From Enhydrobacter sp. (GTDB lineage Bacteria > Pseudomonadota > Alphaproteobacteria > Reyranellales > Reyranellaceae): a DNA stretch of 64,000 nt. The position numbers were made by a program, and so were the translations under genes. A model generated the notes under the pieces. That model saw only the letters and a list, made by a program, of their open reading frames with translations. It made no database searches and was not told the origin of the DNA. This document shows positions 17,291 through 25,979 of this stretch, piece by piece. Positions within the stretch are counted from its first letter, which is position 1. Every line of letters starts with the position of its first letter. The stretch spans positions 1 through 64,000 of the forward strand of contig JAHCJV010000008.1 of NCBI GenBank assembly GCA_026126105.1, in the 5' to 3' direction.

Positions 17291-17640
17291 TGCGCAAAAT
17301 ACTGTGTCTGCTCACGCTGCTATCGGCGCCGGCGCTGGCTCAGATGGCGGACGGCACCTACACCTTCAACCTGCTGCCCGACCCCGGCAACCTGACGGAC
17401 TGCATCAATCTCGAGCCGTCCTTCCAGCGGCCCTTCACTCTGGTCATGGCGGGCGGCAGCGGGACGCTCACTTCGGACGGCGGCATCAGCATCCAGATGA
17501 CTCCGTCGGCACCCAACCGGATCCATGGTGTCTTCGAGATCGCCTTCCAGCGCTTCGACTATACCGTCGACCTCACGACCAGAACGCTGACCACCGTCGG
17601 CAACAATCTCGGCTGCAAGTTCTCCGGCACGGCGGGGTAG
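17287..17640 (+). CDS. Small exported protein, unknown function
   Basis: A 117-residue protein with a classical signal peptide (M-M-R-K-I-L-C-L-L-T-L-L-S-A-P-A-L-A-Q). Its ATG overlaps the TGA of the decayed phosphatase gene (ATGA), and the GAGGAAATG context gives it a ribosome site. The mature part looks beta-rich (G-T-Y-T-F-N, F-T-L-V-M-A-G-G-S-G-T-L-T) and has two cysteines, in T-D-C-I-N and L-G-C-K-F, which could form a disulfide. No family is recognised. The stop is five bases before the sulfatase-modifying-factor homologue, so they are probably co-transcribed. Confidence 0.7.
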   Translation: MMRKILCLLTLLSAPALAQMADGTYTFNLLPDPGNLTDCINLEPSFQRPFTLVMAGGSGTLTSDGGISIQMTPSAPNRIHGVFEIAFQRFDYTVDLTTRTLTTVGNNLGCKFSGTAG

Positions 17641-17645
17641 AGGCA

Positions 17646-18584
17646 GTGGTCGGCATCGCCGATGGCATGATCGAGATTCCCGGCGGCACCTTTCGTATGG
17701 GATCGGACAAGCACTACCCCGAGGAGGCGCCGTCGCACCGCGTCACCGTGGATCCCTTCCTGATCGACGCCACACCGGTCACCAACGCGCAGTTCCGCGA
17801 TTTCGTCAAAGCCACCGGCTACGTCACCTGGGCCGAGATCGATCCCGATCCCAAGGACTATCCCGGCGCGAAGCCCGGTATGCTGAAGGCCGGCGGCCTC
17901 GTCTTCACGCCGCCCAAGCGGATCGCCGACCTGCGCGACTGGAGCCAATGGTGGCGCTTCACCTTCGGCGCGACCTGGAAGCGGCCCTACGGCAAGGGAA
18001 GCCACATCGGCGGGCTGGACGACCATCCCGTGGTGCAGGTCGCCTACAAGGACGCCGAGGCCTATGCAAGATGGGCCGGCAAGGAGCTGCCCACCGAAGC
18101 CGAATGGGAGTTCGCCGCGCGCAGCGGACTGGAGGAAAAGGAGTTCGCCTGGGGCGACGAGCTCACGCCGGGCGGCAAGCACATGGCCAACACCTGGCAA
18201 GGCAACTTCCCGGTCGGAAACGATCTGGCCGACGGCTACGCCCGCACCTCGCCGGTGCGCGCCTTTCCGGCCAACGGCTATGGCGTGCACGACATGATCG
18301 GCAACACCTGGGAATGGACCTCGGATTGGTACTCGCCCAAGCATGACGCCGACGCTTCCAAGGCGTGCTGCATTCCCGAGAACCCGCGCGGCGCCCCGAT
18401 GGAAGGCAGCTACGATCCAGGCCAGCCGGCGATCCGCATTCCGCGCAAGGTGCTGAAAGGCGGCTCTCACCTTTGCGCACCGAGCTATTGCCGACGCTAC
18501 CGGCCCGCCGCGCGCCACGCCGAGCCGGTCGACACCTCGACCAGCCACGTCGGATTTCGCTGCGTCAGGAGGGAGTCGACTTGA
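17646..18584 (+). CDS. Formylglycine-generating enzyme / SUMF1 family protein
   Basis: A 312-residue protein of the FGE-sulfatase fold. It opens with I-P-G-G-T-F-R-M-G-S-D, then P-T-E-A-E-W-E-F-A-A-R and N-T-W-E-W-T-S-D-W-Y. The C-terminal motif G-G-S-H-L-C-A-P-S-Y-C-R-R-Y-R places two cysteines five residues apart (Cys277 and Cys282), the copper-binding pair of true FGEs such as human SUMF1. That argues for real formylglycine formation on a sulfatase Cys, not a catalytically dead relative. GTG 17646 with GTAGAGG upstream is chosen; ATG 17667 is an alternative. No sulfatase gene is visible in this window. It lacks a signal peptide, as expected for a cytosolic modifier. Confidence 0.85.
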   Translation: MVGIADGMIEIPGGTFRMGSDKHYPEEAPSHRVTVDPFLIDATPVTNAQFRDFVKATGYVTWAEIDPDPKDYPGAKPGMLKAGGLVFTPPKRIADLRDWSQWWRFTFGATWKRPYGKGSHIGGLDDHPVVQVAYKDAEAYARWAGKELPTEAEWEFAARSGLEEKEFAWGDELTPGGKHMANTWQGNFPVGNDLADGYARTSPVRAFPANGYGVHDMIGNTWEWTSDWYSPKHDADASKACCIPENPRGAPMEGSYDPGQPAIRIPRKVLKGGSHLCAPSYCRRYRPAARHAEPVDTSTSHVGFRCVRREST

Positions 18585-18982
18585 AGGGCGGAAATGCCGC
18601 GCCGATGACGATGGCTCTGATCGTGCTGCCCGCCCTGTGGCTGGCGAGCTGCAGCGGAGCCCTCGCCCAGGCTCAGCTTGCCAATCCCGCCTCGGAGCGT
18701 TGCATCCAGGAAGGCGGCTCGCTGCAGATCGAGCAGCGTCCCGATGGCGGACAGTTCGGCGTCTGCGTCTTCAGCGATAACCGCCAGTGCGAGGAATGGG
18801 CGCTGTTCCGGGTCGAGTGCCCTGCCGGCGGGCTACGGGTGACGGGCTACCTCACGCCGGAGGCGCGCTACTGCGCCATCACCGGCGGGCGCTACACCGA
18901 GTCCGACAACGGCTGCGCCTTGCCCGGCGGCAAGACCTGCGATGCGTCGGCATACTTCAATGGGAGGTGCACGCGGCAATAG
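18581..18982 (+). CDS. DUF333-type exported protein or lipoprotein
   Basis: A 133-residue protein starting at TTG 18581, which overlaps the previous TGA and has AGGAGGG at ideal spacing. The N-terminal hydrophobic stretch ends L-A-S-C-S-G-A-L-A-Q, compatible with a lipobox or an ordinary signal peptide. The mature part opens with A-N-P-A-S-E-R-C-I-Q-E-G-G and D-G-G-Q-F-G-V-C, the DUF333 (hemolysin-type) pattern. A second, looser Cys-rich copy follows (A-R-Y-C-A-I-T-G-G, G-G-K-T-C). The function of DUF333 is unknown. Translational coupling to the FGE homologue is notable. Confidence 0.75.
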   Translation: MKGGNAAPMTMALIVLPALWLASCSGALAQAQLANPASERCIQEGGSLQIEQRPDGGQFGVCVFSDNRQCEEWALFRVECPAGGLRVTGYLTPEARYCAITGGRYTESDNGCALPGGKTCDASAYFNGRCTRQ

Positions 18983-19041
18983 GCGGCGCCGGATCCGCTG
19001 CCAACTTGAGGTTCGTGCCGGGCAATGCGACGTTGCCGGGG

Positions 19042-20682
19042 ATGATGCGTCGCCTTCTCCTGCTCCTGCTCACGCTGTTCACTTCGCCCGCGTTCGCCAA
19101 GGACGAGCTGGCGCTCGCCATGACCCAGGCGCCGGGCACGATGAATCCGGTTATCGGCTCGATGCTGGCCAAGTCGCTGATCCGCAACATGATCGCCCGG
19201 CCGATCACGGCCTACGATCCGGACTGGAACCTGGTCTGCATGGTCTGCGTCGAGCTGCCCAGCATCGAGAAAAAGACTGCGCGCATCGTCACCCTGGCGG
19301 ACGGCAGGCAGGGCATCGAGACGGACGTCGCGCTGAAGCCGATGACATGGGGCGACGGAACGCCCGTGACGGCAAAGGACATCGCCTTCACCCTCGAGGT
19401 CGGCAAGCATCCGCTGTCCGGCGTCGCCTCGTCGGAAGGCTACAGGCGGATCGTGAAGTTCGACATCAAGGACGACCTGCATTTCACCGTCACGACCGAC
19501 CGCGTGACGTTCGACTACAACAGCTTCGACTTCCAGATCCTGCCGGCTCACATCGAGAAGCCGATCTTCGACGCCAACCCGGCCGAGTACCGCAACAAGA
19601 CCGCATATGATACGGATCCGACCAATCCGGGGCTCGCATTCGGCCCGTATCGGATCGCCGAGCTGGTGCCGGGAAACCGCATCGTGCTCGTACCGAACCC
19701 GCATTGGACCGGCGAGAAGCCGCATTTCAGGCGGATCGTCGTCAAGATCATCGAGAACACGGCCGCGCTCGAAGCCAATCTCATCTCCGGCAACGTCGAC
19801 TATGTGCTGGGCGAACTCGGCCTGTCGCTCGACCAGGCGCTGGCCTTCGAGAAGCGGCACAAGGACAAGTACGACCTGATCTACAAGCCGGCGCTGATCT
19901 ACGAGCACATCGACGTCAACCTCGACAATCCGCTGCTCAAGGACCGTCGCGTGCGCCAGGCGCTCCTGCTGTCGATCGACCGCAAGGCGATCAGCGAAAA
20001 GCTGTTCGCCGGCAAGCAGCCGGTCGCCAACAGCGACATCAACCCGCTCGACCCGATGTACAGCCCGACCGCCCGGTACTATGGCTACGATCCGGCGGCG
20101 GCGAAGAAGCTGCTCGACGAGGCGGGCTTCGCCACGATCCGGAACGGCTTACGCACCAATGCCGCCGGCGAGCGCCTCTCGATCGAGCTGACAACGACTG
20201 CCGGCAACCGCATCCGCGAGCAGGTGGCGCAGGTGATCCAGAGCCAGCTGCGCCAGGTCGGCATCGAGCTGCGCCTCAAGGCCGAGCCGCCGCGCATCTT
20301 CTCCGAGGCGCTGAACCGGCGGAACTTCACTGCGCTCGCCATGTATGCCTGGGTGTCGCGGCCGCAGGGCGTGCCGCGCTCGACCCTGCATTCGCAGGAG
20401 ATCCCGACCGCGAAGAACGCCTGGAGCGGCCAGAACTATCCGGCCTACGCCAATCCCGAAATGGACAAGGCGCTCGACGCAGCCGAGCGCGAGCTCGACC
20501 GGGACAAGCGCCGCGCTCTCTTTGGCGAGATCCAGAGATTGTACGCCGAGGACCTGCCGGTGCTTCCCCTGTTCTTCCGCGTTGATCCCTTCGTGATCCC
20601 CAAGGCGCTGAAGGGCGTGCGGCCGACGGGACATCTCAACAGCTCGACGCTCTGGATCGAGCAATGGCGCTGGGAGCCATGA
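19042..20682 (+). CDS. ABC transporter dipeptide/oligopeptide-type substrate-binding protein
   Basis: A periplasmic receptor of about 546 residues (SBP family 5, DppA/OppA-like). The signal peptide is M-M-R-R-L-L-L-L-L-L-T-L-F-T-S-P-A-F-A. Family features include W-G-D-G-T-P-V-T-A-K-D-I-A-F-T near residue 110, the segment G-L-A-F-G-P-Y-R-I, and D-R-R-V-R-Q-A-L-L-L-S-I-D-R in the middle. ATG 19042 or 19045 starts the protein; an open frame upstream has no signal. It is followed by two permease genes. Substrates of this family include peptides, nickel, sugars and opines, and none can be assigned here. Confidence 0.85.
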   Translation: MMRRLLLLLLTLFTSPAFAKDELALAMTQAPGTMNPVIGSMLAKSLIRNMIARPITAYDPDWNLVCMVCVELPSIEKKTARIVTLADGRQGIETDVALKPMTWGDGTPVTAKDIAFTLEVGKHPLSGVASSEGYRRIVKFDIKDDLHFTVTTDRVTFDYNSFDFQILPAHIEKPIFDANPAEYRNKTAYDTDPTNPGLAFGPYRIAELVPGNRIVLVPNPHWTGEKPHFRRIVVKIIENTAALEANLISGNVDYVLGELGLSLDQALAFEKRHKDKYDLIYKPALIYEHIDVNLDNPLLKDRRVRQALLLSIDRKAISEKLFAGKQPVANSDINPLDPMYSPTARYYGYDPAAAKKLLDEAGFATIRNGLRTNAAGERLSIELTTTAGNRIREQVAQVIQSQLRQVGIELRLKAEPPRIFSEALNRRNFTALAMYAWVSRPQGVPRSTLHSQEIPTAKNAWSGQNYPAYANPEMDKALDAAERELDRDKRRALFGEIQRLYAEDLPVLPLFFRVDPFVIPKALKGVRPTGHLNSSTLWIEQWRWEP

Positions 20683-20685
20683 GCA

Positions 20686-20706
20686 GCTCTGGAGAGCCGC
20701 GCTCCC
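20686..20706 (+). repeat. Dispersed 21-base REP-like repeat, copy 1
   Basis: CTCTGGAGAGCCGCGCTCCC and one base before it, directly after the receptor stop. The same 21 bases occur exactly, in reverse complement, at 57445-57465, and with two changes at 57499-57519. Both places lie between an ABC receptor gene and its first permease gene. Confidence 0.7.
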
Positions 20707-20716
20707 AGCACCGATC

Positions 20717-21697
20717 ATGAGCCGCTACCTCGCCAGCCGGCTGGCCGAGATCGTCGTCACTCTCGCGCTGATGAGCTTCGTCGTCTACCTGCTGATCGGC
20801 CTCATGCCGGGCGATCCGATCGACATGATGATCGCCGGCGATCCCACGATGACCAGCGAGGATGCCGCCCGCCTGCGCGCGGTCTACGGCGTCGACAAGC
20901 CGCTGCTCGAACGCTACCTCGCCTGGGCCGGCCAGGCGCTGCAGGGCAACTTCGGCTACTCGCGCTCCTTCAACCAGCCGGTGCTCGCCGTCCTCGGCCC
21001 GCGGATGCTTAACACGCTGCAGCTCGCCGGCATCGCCTTCCTGCTGTCGATCGCGATCGCGCTGCCGCTCGGCGTCTGGACCGCCGCCCATCCGAGGAGC
21101 CGGACCGACTATCTGGTGAACCTGTTCTCCTTCGCCGGCATCAGCACCCCGCCCTTCTGGCTTGCGCTGCTGGTGATCACGCTGTTCGCGGTGAAGCTCG
21201 GCGTCCTGCCCGCGGGCGGCATGGCCGACCTGCGCCCGGGCACCCCGTGGCCCGACGCGCTCGGCCAGAGCCTCCGCTTTGCCGTCCTGCCGGTCGCCAC
21301 GCTCGTGCTGCTGCAGATCGGCGGCTACACGCGCTTCATGCGCGGCGCGATGATAGAGGCGCTGCGGCAGGATTACGTCCGCACCGCCCGCGCCAAGGGC
21401 GCATCCGAGCCGCGCGTGCTGTGGCGCCACGCCTTCGTCAACGCGCTGGCGCCGGTGCTGACCATCCTCGGCCTCTCCTTCGGCGGGCTGTTCTCCGGCG
21501 CGCTGATCACCGAGACGATGTTCGCCTGGCCGGGCATGGGCAAGGCGATCTACCAGGGCATCCTCGACAACGACTACAATCTCGCGCTGGTCGGCCTGCT
21601 GATCACCACGCTCGCCACCATCGTCGGCAACCTGCTGGCCGACCTCGCGCTGGTCGCCGTCGACCCCCGCGTCTCGCTGGCGAGCCGCCGCGAATGA
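20717..21697 (+). CDS. ABC transporter permease, DppB-like
   Basis: A 326-residue inner-membrane permease with six hydrophobic segments. It begins with the DppB pattern Y-L-A-S-R-L-A-E-I-V-V-T and has G-L-M-P-G-D-P-I in the first periplasmic loop. The EAA loop near residue 225 (Y-V-R-T-A-R-A-K-G-A-S-E) is the contact for the ATPase. Its TGA overlaps the next start (ATGA). It forms the channel with the DppC-like partner for the receptor encoded upstream. Confidence 0.9.
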   Translation: MSRYLASRLAEIVVTLALMSFVVYLLIGLMPGDPIDMMIAGDPTMTSEDAARLRAVYGVDKPLLERYLAWAGQALQGNFGYSRSFNQPVLAVLGPRMLNTLQLAGIAFLLSIAIALPLGVWTAAHPRSRTDYLVNLFSFAGISTPPFWLALLVITLFAVKLGVLPAGGMADLRPGTPWPDALGQSLRFAVLPVATLVLLQIGGYTRFMRGAMIEALRQDYVRTARAKGASEPRVLWRHAFVNALAPVLTILGLSFGGLFSGALITETMFAWPGMGKAIYQGILDNDYNLALVGLLITTLATIVGNLLADLALVAVDPRVSLASRRE

Positions 21698-22557
21698 AGC
21701 GCCATCGCCTGGCGCAGGTCTCGCTCGGCTTCCTCGCCATCCTGCTGGTGCTGGCGCTCGCGGCGCCGCTGATCGCCGAGATGCGCGGCATCGATCCGAC
21801 CATGACCGACCTGCTGCGCCGCTTCGAGCCGCCGTCGGGGGAGTTCTGGCTGGGCACCGACGAGCTCGGCCGCGACCTGTTCCAGCGCCTGCTCGACGGC
21901 GGCCGCGTGTCGCTGCTGGTCGGCTTCTCGGGCGCGCTGCTGTCGGCGGTGATCGGCGCGGCGATCGGCGTGGTCGCGGGCTATCTCGGCGGCCGGCTCG
22001 ACGCGCTGCTGATGCGGGTGACCGACGGCGTCATCGCCCTGCCGATGCTGCCGCTGCTGATCGTGCTGGCGGCGATCGATCCGCAGAAGCTCGGCATCCC
22101 CGCCGCCGTGGCGCAGTCGGAGACCTTCTCGCTCTACCGCATCGTCGCGATCGTTGCCCTGACCGGCTGGACCACCGTGGCGCGGCTGGTGCGCGCCGAG
22201 ACGCTGTCGCTCAAGGCGCGCGACTTCACCCGCGCGGCGCAAGCGCTGGGCGCGCGGCCGCTGCGCATCATGGTCCGCCACATCCTGCCCAACGCGATGG
22301 GCTCGATCGTCGTCGCCACGACCATGTCGATCGGCAGCCTGATCCTGCTCGAATCGACGCTCTCCTTCCTCGGGCTCGGCACCCAGCCGCCGCTGGCGAG
22401 CTGGGGCAACATGCTGACCAACGCCCAGGAGCTGCTGCAGGACGCGCCTGTCCTGGCACTGTGGCCGGGACTGCTGATCTTCCTCACCGTGATCGCCTTC
22501 AACTTCCTCGGCGACGGCCTGCAGGACGCCCTCGATCCCCGCAGCGAGCGGCGCTAG
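21694..22557 (+). CDS. ABC transporter permease, DppC-like
   Basis: A 287-residue inner-membrane permease. It has the N-terminal DppC helix, the conserved W-L-G-T-D-E-L-G-R-D-L-F-x-R near residue 51, and an EAA loop (F-T-R-A-A-Q-A-L-G-A) near residue 185. It overlaps the DppB-like gene by four bases. No ATP-binding subunit follows; the next gene is a small secreted protein. The transporter therefore needs ATPases encoded elsewhere. Confidence 0.9.
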   Translation: MKRHRLAQVSLGFLAILLVLALAAPLIAEMRGIDPTMTDLLRRFEPPSGEFWLGTDELGRDLFQRLLDGGRVSLLVGFSGALLSAVIGAAIGVVAGYLGGRLDALLMRVTDGVIALPMLPLLIVLAAIDPQKLGIPAAVAQSETFSLYRIVAIVALTGWTTVARLVRAETLSLKARDFTRAAQALGARPLRIMVRHILPNAMGSIVVATTMSIGSLILLESTLSFLGLGTQPPLASWGNMLTNAQELLQDAPVLALWPGLLIFLTVIAFNFLGDGLQDALDPRSERR

Positions 22558-22567
22558 GCTCGGCGGC

Positions 22568-22894
22568 ATGACGGTCCGTTACCGCCTCGTGCCCGGTGCC
22601 ATGCTCGCCCTGCTCGTTCCCTCGCTTGCGTTCGCGCAGGTATGGCCTTCGGAAATGCGCCGCACGTTCATCGACGAGTGCCTGGCGAGCTGCGGTGCAA
22701 ACACCAGGTTCACATCCGTCCAGCGCGCCGAGTGCCCGCCATACTGCGAGTGCATGATCCGGGAAGCGCAGAGCTTCATGTCGGCCGACGACTACACTGA
22801 CCTGCAGCGCGCCTATGCCGAGAAGACGTCCAGCCCGATGCGCGAGCGCTACGAGTCGCTGTCCGCCGTCTGCAGCCGCCGCGTCTTCCGCTGA
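22568..22894 (+). CDS. Small Cys-rich secreted protein, unknown function
   Basis: A 108-residue protein with a signal peptide ending A-F-A-Q (about residue 24). The mature part has six cysteines, in C-L-A-S-C, C-P-P-Y-C-E-C and a last one near the C-terminus (A-V-C-S-R), which suggests disulfides. It is mostly helical in look and no family is recognised. It starts ten bases after the DppC-like stop and may be read from the same transcript. Confidence 0.65.
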   Translation: MTVRYRLVPGAMLALLVPSLAFAQVWPSEMRRTFIDECLASCGANTRFTSVQRAECPPYCECMIREAQSFMSADDYTDLQRAYAEKTSSPMRERYESLSAVCSRRVFR

Positions 22895-23029
22895 CGCCGG
22901 CGTTCGGCGGATGCCCGCCGAGGGCGCACGCCGATACGGCATCGGAGCCCCTTCTCCCTCCCGCCGAGGGGTGCTACGAATGTCTCGGGACGCCGGCCTT
23001 GGGAAGCCGGCTCGTGTGTGGAGAAGATC

Positions 23030-23155
23030 ATGCTGAAGAAGCTCACCGGCGTCGTCATGGCGCTGGGGATGGCAGTTGCCATCGTGGCGACGGCCTCCCT
23101 GATCGAGGCTGGCCCCCCGCAGGCGGCGACGGCGCTGACCACGGCCAGCCGGTAG
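23030..23155 (+). CDS. Possible 41-residue hydrophobic or exported peptide
   Basis: A short frame from ATG 23030, with GGAG eight bases upstream, to TAG 23155. It reads as Lys-Lys, then a hydrophobic Gly/Ala/Val run, then a small polar tail. It could be a signal peptide, a single-span small membrane protein or chance. It stands alone between the Cys-rich gene and the CocE-like gene. Nothing else supports function. Confidence 0.35.
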   Translation: MLKKLTGVVMALGMAVAIVATASLIEAGPPQAATALTTASR

Positions 23156-23292
23156 GCCGCCGGGCGCGGCACGCGGGCGGCACGCGCGCTCGTCGGCGGG
23201 CGCCGGGACTCGCTTTCACTCTCGTCGTGTCATAAGGGCAAAGTCGCAGGCCATCGAGACTGGCCAGGGCCCAACCACGCGGAGTATTGCAA

Positions 23293-25215
23293 TTGCCCCC
23301 TCCCCGCCCTGTCCGCGAGATCGAGAACGCCTGGATCCCGCTGTCCGACGGCACCCGCCTCGCCGCACGGCTGTGGCTGCCGGACGACGCCGAGCGCTCT
23401 CCCGTCCCCGCGCTGCTGGAGTACCTGCCCTACCGCAAGCGCGACGGCACGTCGGAGCGCGACGCGCTCACCCATCCCTATCTCGCCGCGCACGGCTACG
23501 CTTCGGTGCGGGTCGACATCCGCGGCTCGGGCGAGTCCGACGGCGTGCTGTCCGACGAGTACAGCCGGCAGGAGCTGGACGACGCGGTCGAGGTCATCGC
23601 CTGGCTGGCGGCCCAGCCATGGTGCAGCGGCGCGGTCGGCATGTTCGGCATTTCGTGGGGCGGCTTCAATGCGCTGCAGGTCGCGGCGCGCCGGCCGCCG
23701 GCGCTCAAGGCGATCGTCACGCTGTGCTCGACCGACGACCGCTATCGCGACGACGTGCATTACATGGGAGGCGCGAAGCTCAATGCCGGGTTCGGCTGGG
23801 CGGGCTTCTTCTTCGCCGACATGTGCCATCCGCCAGACCCCGCCCTGGTCGGCGACCGCTGGCGGTCGATGTGGCTCGAGCGGCTGAACGCGCTGCCGCT
23901 GTTCCTCGAGCGCTGGCTGGAGCACCAGCATCGCGACGACTACTGGCGGCACGGCTCGGTGTGCGAGGACTATGCCGCGATCGAATGCCCGGTCTATGCG
24001 GTCGGCGGCTGGACGGATGGCTACACCAACGCGATCCCGCGCCTGCTGGAGCATCTGTCGGTGCCGCGCAAGGGGCTGATCGGGCCGTGGGCGCATGCCT
24101 ATCCGCATTTCGCGCTGCCCGGGCCGCAGATCGGCTTCCTGCAGGAGATGCTGCGTTGGTGGGACCACTGGCTGAAGGGCCGCGACACCGGCGTGATGGA
24201 CGAGCCGATGTTGCGCGCCTGGATGACCGACAGCCACGCGCCCGCCGCGCATCACCAGACCCTGCCCGGGCGCTGGGTGGCGGAGTCTGCCTGGCCGCCG
24301 CCGCAGCGGGCGCCGCAGCGGCTGTTCCTGACCGACGCCGGCCTGCTGGCCGCGCCCGGCCTGCTCGCCGCGCGCGCGGTCTGCTCGCCGCTCGCCCTCG
24401 GCCGCCACGCCGGCGAATGGTGCCCGTTCGGCCGCGGCAACGACCAGGCGGACGACCAGCAGGAGGACGACGCCCTCTCGCTCGTGTTCGAGACCCCGCT
24501 GCTGGCCGAGACGGTCGAGATCCTGGGCGCGCCGGTCGTCACGCTGGAGATCGTGTCCGACAAGCCGGTGGCGCAGCTGATCGCGCGGCTGTGCGACGTC
24601 CATCCCGACGGCACGTCGCTGCGCGTGAGCTTCGCCGTGCTGAACCTCACCCACCGCGACGGTTCCGCCGCGCCGTCGCCGCTCGTGCCGGGGCAGCGCT
24701 ACACGGTGCGCCTTCAGCTCAACGATTGCGGCGCGGGCATTCCGGCCGGGCATCGCATCCGGCTGGCCCTGTCGACGGTCTACTGGCCGATGGTGTGGCC
24801 CGCGCCCGAGGCCGCTACGGTCACGATCCTGGCCGGCACGCTCGACCTGCCGATGCGGCCGGTGCGCCCGGACGAGTCGCTGCCGCCGCTACCGCCGCCG
24901 GAGTCGGCGCCGCCAGACAAGGCGCGCGAGGTGCGGAAGGGCGTCCTGCGCTACGACCGCATCAGACTCGAGGTCGGCAGCGACGGCGGGTTCAGCGCCG
25001 ACATCCAGGGCCACGACCCGCTCAGCGCGACGGTCAGCATGCAGCGCCGCCGGACCGTCTCGCGCGACGGCTGGCGCGTGCGTTTCGAAACCTCGATGCG
25101 CATGAGCTGCACGCGCGAGACGTTCCGCCTGCAGGCGTCCGTCCGCGCGTTCGACGGCGACGAGGAGGTCTGCCAACGCGAGTGGGACCGCTCGATCCCG
25201 CGCGATCTCGTCTGA
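23293..25215 (+). CDS. CocE/NonD family alpha/beta hydrolase (X-Pro dipeptidyl-peptidase type)
   Basis: A 640-residue hydrolase. Its N-terminal part (E-N-A-W-I-P-L-S-D-G-T-R-L-A-A-R-L-W-L-P) and L-E-Y-L-P-Y-R-K-R-D are typical of CocE/NonD proteins. The nucleophile lies in G-I-S-W-G-G at Ser121, with a C-terminal jelly-roll domain (PepX_C) in the last 250 residues. Relatives cleave cocaine, peptides or esters; the natural substrate is unknown. TTG 23293 is chosen because GGAG sits eight bases upstream; TTG 23287 is an alternative. No signal peptide is present, so it is probably cytosolic. Confidence 0.88.
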   Translation: MPPPRPVREIENAWIPLSDGTRLAARLWLPDDAERSPVPALLEYLPYRKRDGTSERDALTHPYLAAHGYASVRVDIRGSGESDGVLSDEYSRQELDDAVEVIAWLAAQPWCSGAVGMFGISWGGFNALQVAARRPPALKAIVTLCSTDDRYRDDVHYMGGAKLNAGFGWAGFFFADMCHPPDPALVGDRWRSMWLERLNALPLFLERWLEHQHRDDYWRHGSVCEDYAAIECPVYAVGGWTDGYTNAIPRLLEHLSVPRKGLIGPWAHAYPHFALPGPQIGFLQEMLRWWDHWLKGRDTGVMDEPMLRAWMTDSHAPAAHHQTLPGRWVAESAWPPPQRAPQRLFLTDAGLLAAPGLLAARAVCSPLALGRHAGEWCPFGRGNDQADDQQEDDALSLVFETPLLAETVEILGAPVVTLEIVSDKPVAQLIARLCDVHPDGTSLRVSFAVLNLTHRDGSAAPSPLVPGQRYTVRLQLNDCGAGIPAGHRIRLALSTVYWPMVWPAPEAATVTILAGTLDLPMRPVRPDESLPPLPPPESAPPDKAREVRKGVLRYDRIRLEVGSDGGFSADIQGHDPLSATVSMQRRRTVSRDGWRVRFETSMRMSCTRETFRLQASVRAFDGDEEVCQREWDRSIPRDLV

Positions 25216-25284
25216 TCAGTCCCGTCCTGTCAGGTGAGACGAGGGATGGGCAATCTCTTGCTGTCTTGAATGAAGGCATCCGAC

Positions 25285-25318
25285 CAATATATATTCCGGA
25301 TGATCGGAAGATATATTG
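25285..25318 (+). promoter_or_regulatory. Palindromic operator/promoter of the toxin-antitoxin pair
   Basis: CAATATATATTCCG (25285-25298) and CGGAAGATATATTG (25305-25318) form an inverted repeat of 14-base arms with one mismatch around a 6-base spacer. It ends ten bases before the antitoxin ATG and is strikingly AT-rich in a GC-rich region. Its TATATT would also fit a -10 element. This is the expected site for autorepression by a DUF433/VapB-type antitoxin. Confidence 0.7.
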
Positions 25319-25328
25319 CGAGGCGCCC

Positions 25329-25979
25329 ATGCGGAGCTCCGCCACGCTCCTGAAGCCCAGCGAGGCTGCGGTCGTCGCCGGCGTCTCGGTGCGAGAGGTC
25401 AACCGCGTCATCGACGAAGGCATCCTGCCGGACGACTTCCTCGATACGGAGGATGGTCGTCGCATCGCGGCGGCCGCCTGCTTCCTGATTGCCTTCTATG
25501 TCGACAGCGCCGAACGGCTGACACCGAAGGAACGGCGGTTCGTCGTTCGCGAGGCGAGCACCCGCCTGCGCAAGGGAAATGCACGCCGCTTCGCACTGCC
25601 GGCAAACGAGGACTGGGTCGTGACCGACGGGTTCCTGGCGGTCGACCTGAACTCGTTCCTGCGATCCGTCGCGGAACGCTGGAAGCAGCTTTCGAGCGCA
25701 GAGGACATGGTTGTCGCCTCGTCGGACATCCTAGGCGGCACACCCGTCATCAAGGGAACGCGCGTGCCGGTTCATGACGTCGCCGCATCGGTCGAAGCGG
25801 GCATTTCCAAGCGTCGTATAATGGCCGCTTACCCCAGCCTCACCGCCGAACAGATCGAACTTGCGGCTCTGTATGCGCAAGCCAATCCGCCCCGCGGCCG
25901 CCCGCGCAGTGCAACGCACCTTCCCGCGGGCTCCCGCGTTCTCACCCGTCGCGTCGTGCCCCGCCGGAAAGCCGGGTGA
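25329..25979 (+). CDS. DUF433 antitoxin, VapB45-like
   Basis: A 216-residue protein with two parts. Residues about 5-60 look like a helix-turn-helix of MerR type (L-K-P-S-E-A-A-V-V-A-G-V-S-V-R-E-V). Residues about 125-190 are a DUF433 domain (S-S-D-I-L-G-G-T-P-V-I-K-G-T-R-V-P-V-H-D-V, then Y-P-S-L-T-A-E-Q-I-E). In M. tuberculosis the same architecture is VapB45, the antitoxin of a PIN-like RNase. Its last bases overlap the toxin gene (GTGA). A near-perfect palindrome just upstream suggests autoregulation. The basic C-terminal tail may be the toxin-binding part. Confidence 0.82.
   Translation: MRSSATLLKPSEAAVVAGVSVREVNRVIDEGILPDDFLDTEDGRRIAAAACFLIAFYVDSAERLTPKERRFVVREASTRLRKGNARRFALPANEDWVVTDGFLAVDLNSFLRSVAERWKQLSSAEDMVVASSDILGGTPVIKGTRVPVHDVAASVEAGISKRRIMAAYPSLTAEQIELAALYAQANPPRGRPRSATHLPAGSRVLTRRVVPRRKAG

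Noticed and set aside
23373..25979. An 868-codon plus-strand frame through the CocE-like gene into the antitoxin
   Set aside because: The first two thirds are an Arg/Ala-rich shadow of the CocE-like gene in another frame; only the part after ATG 25329 is a protein.
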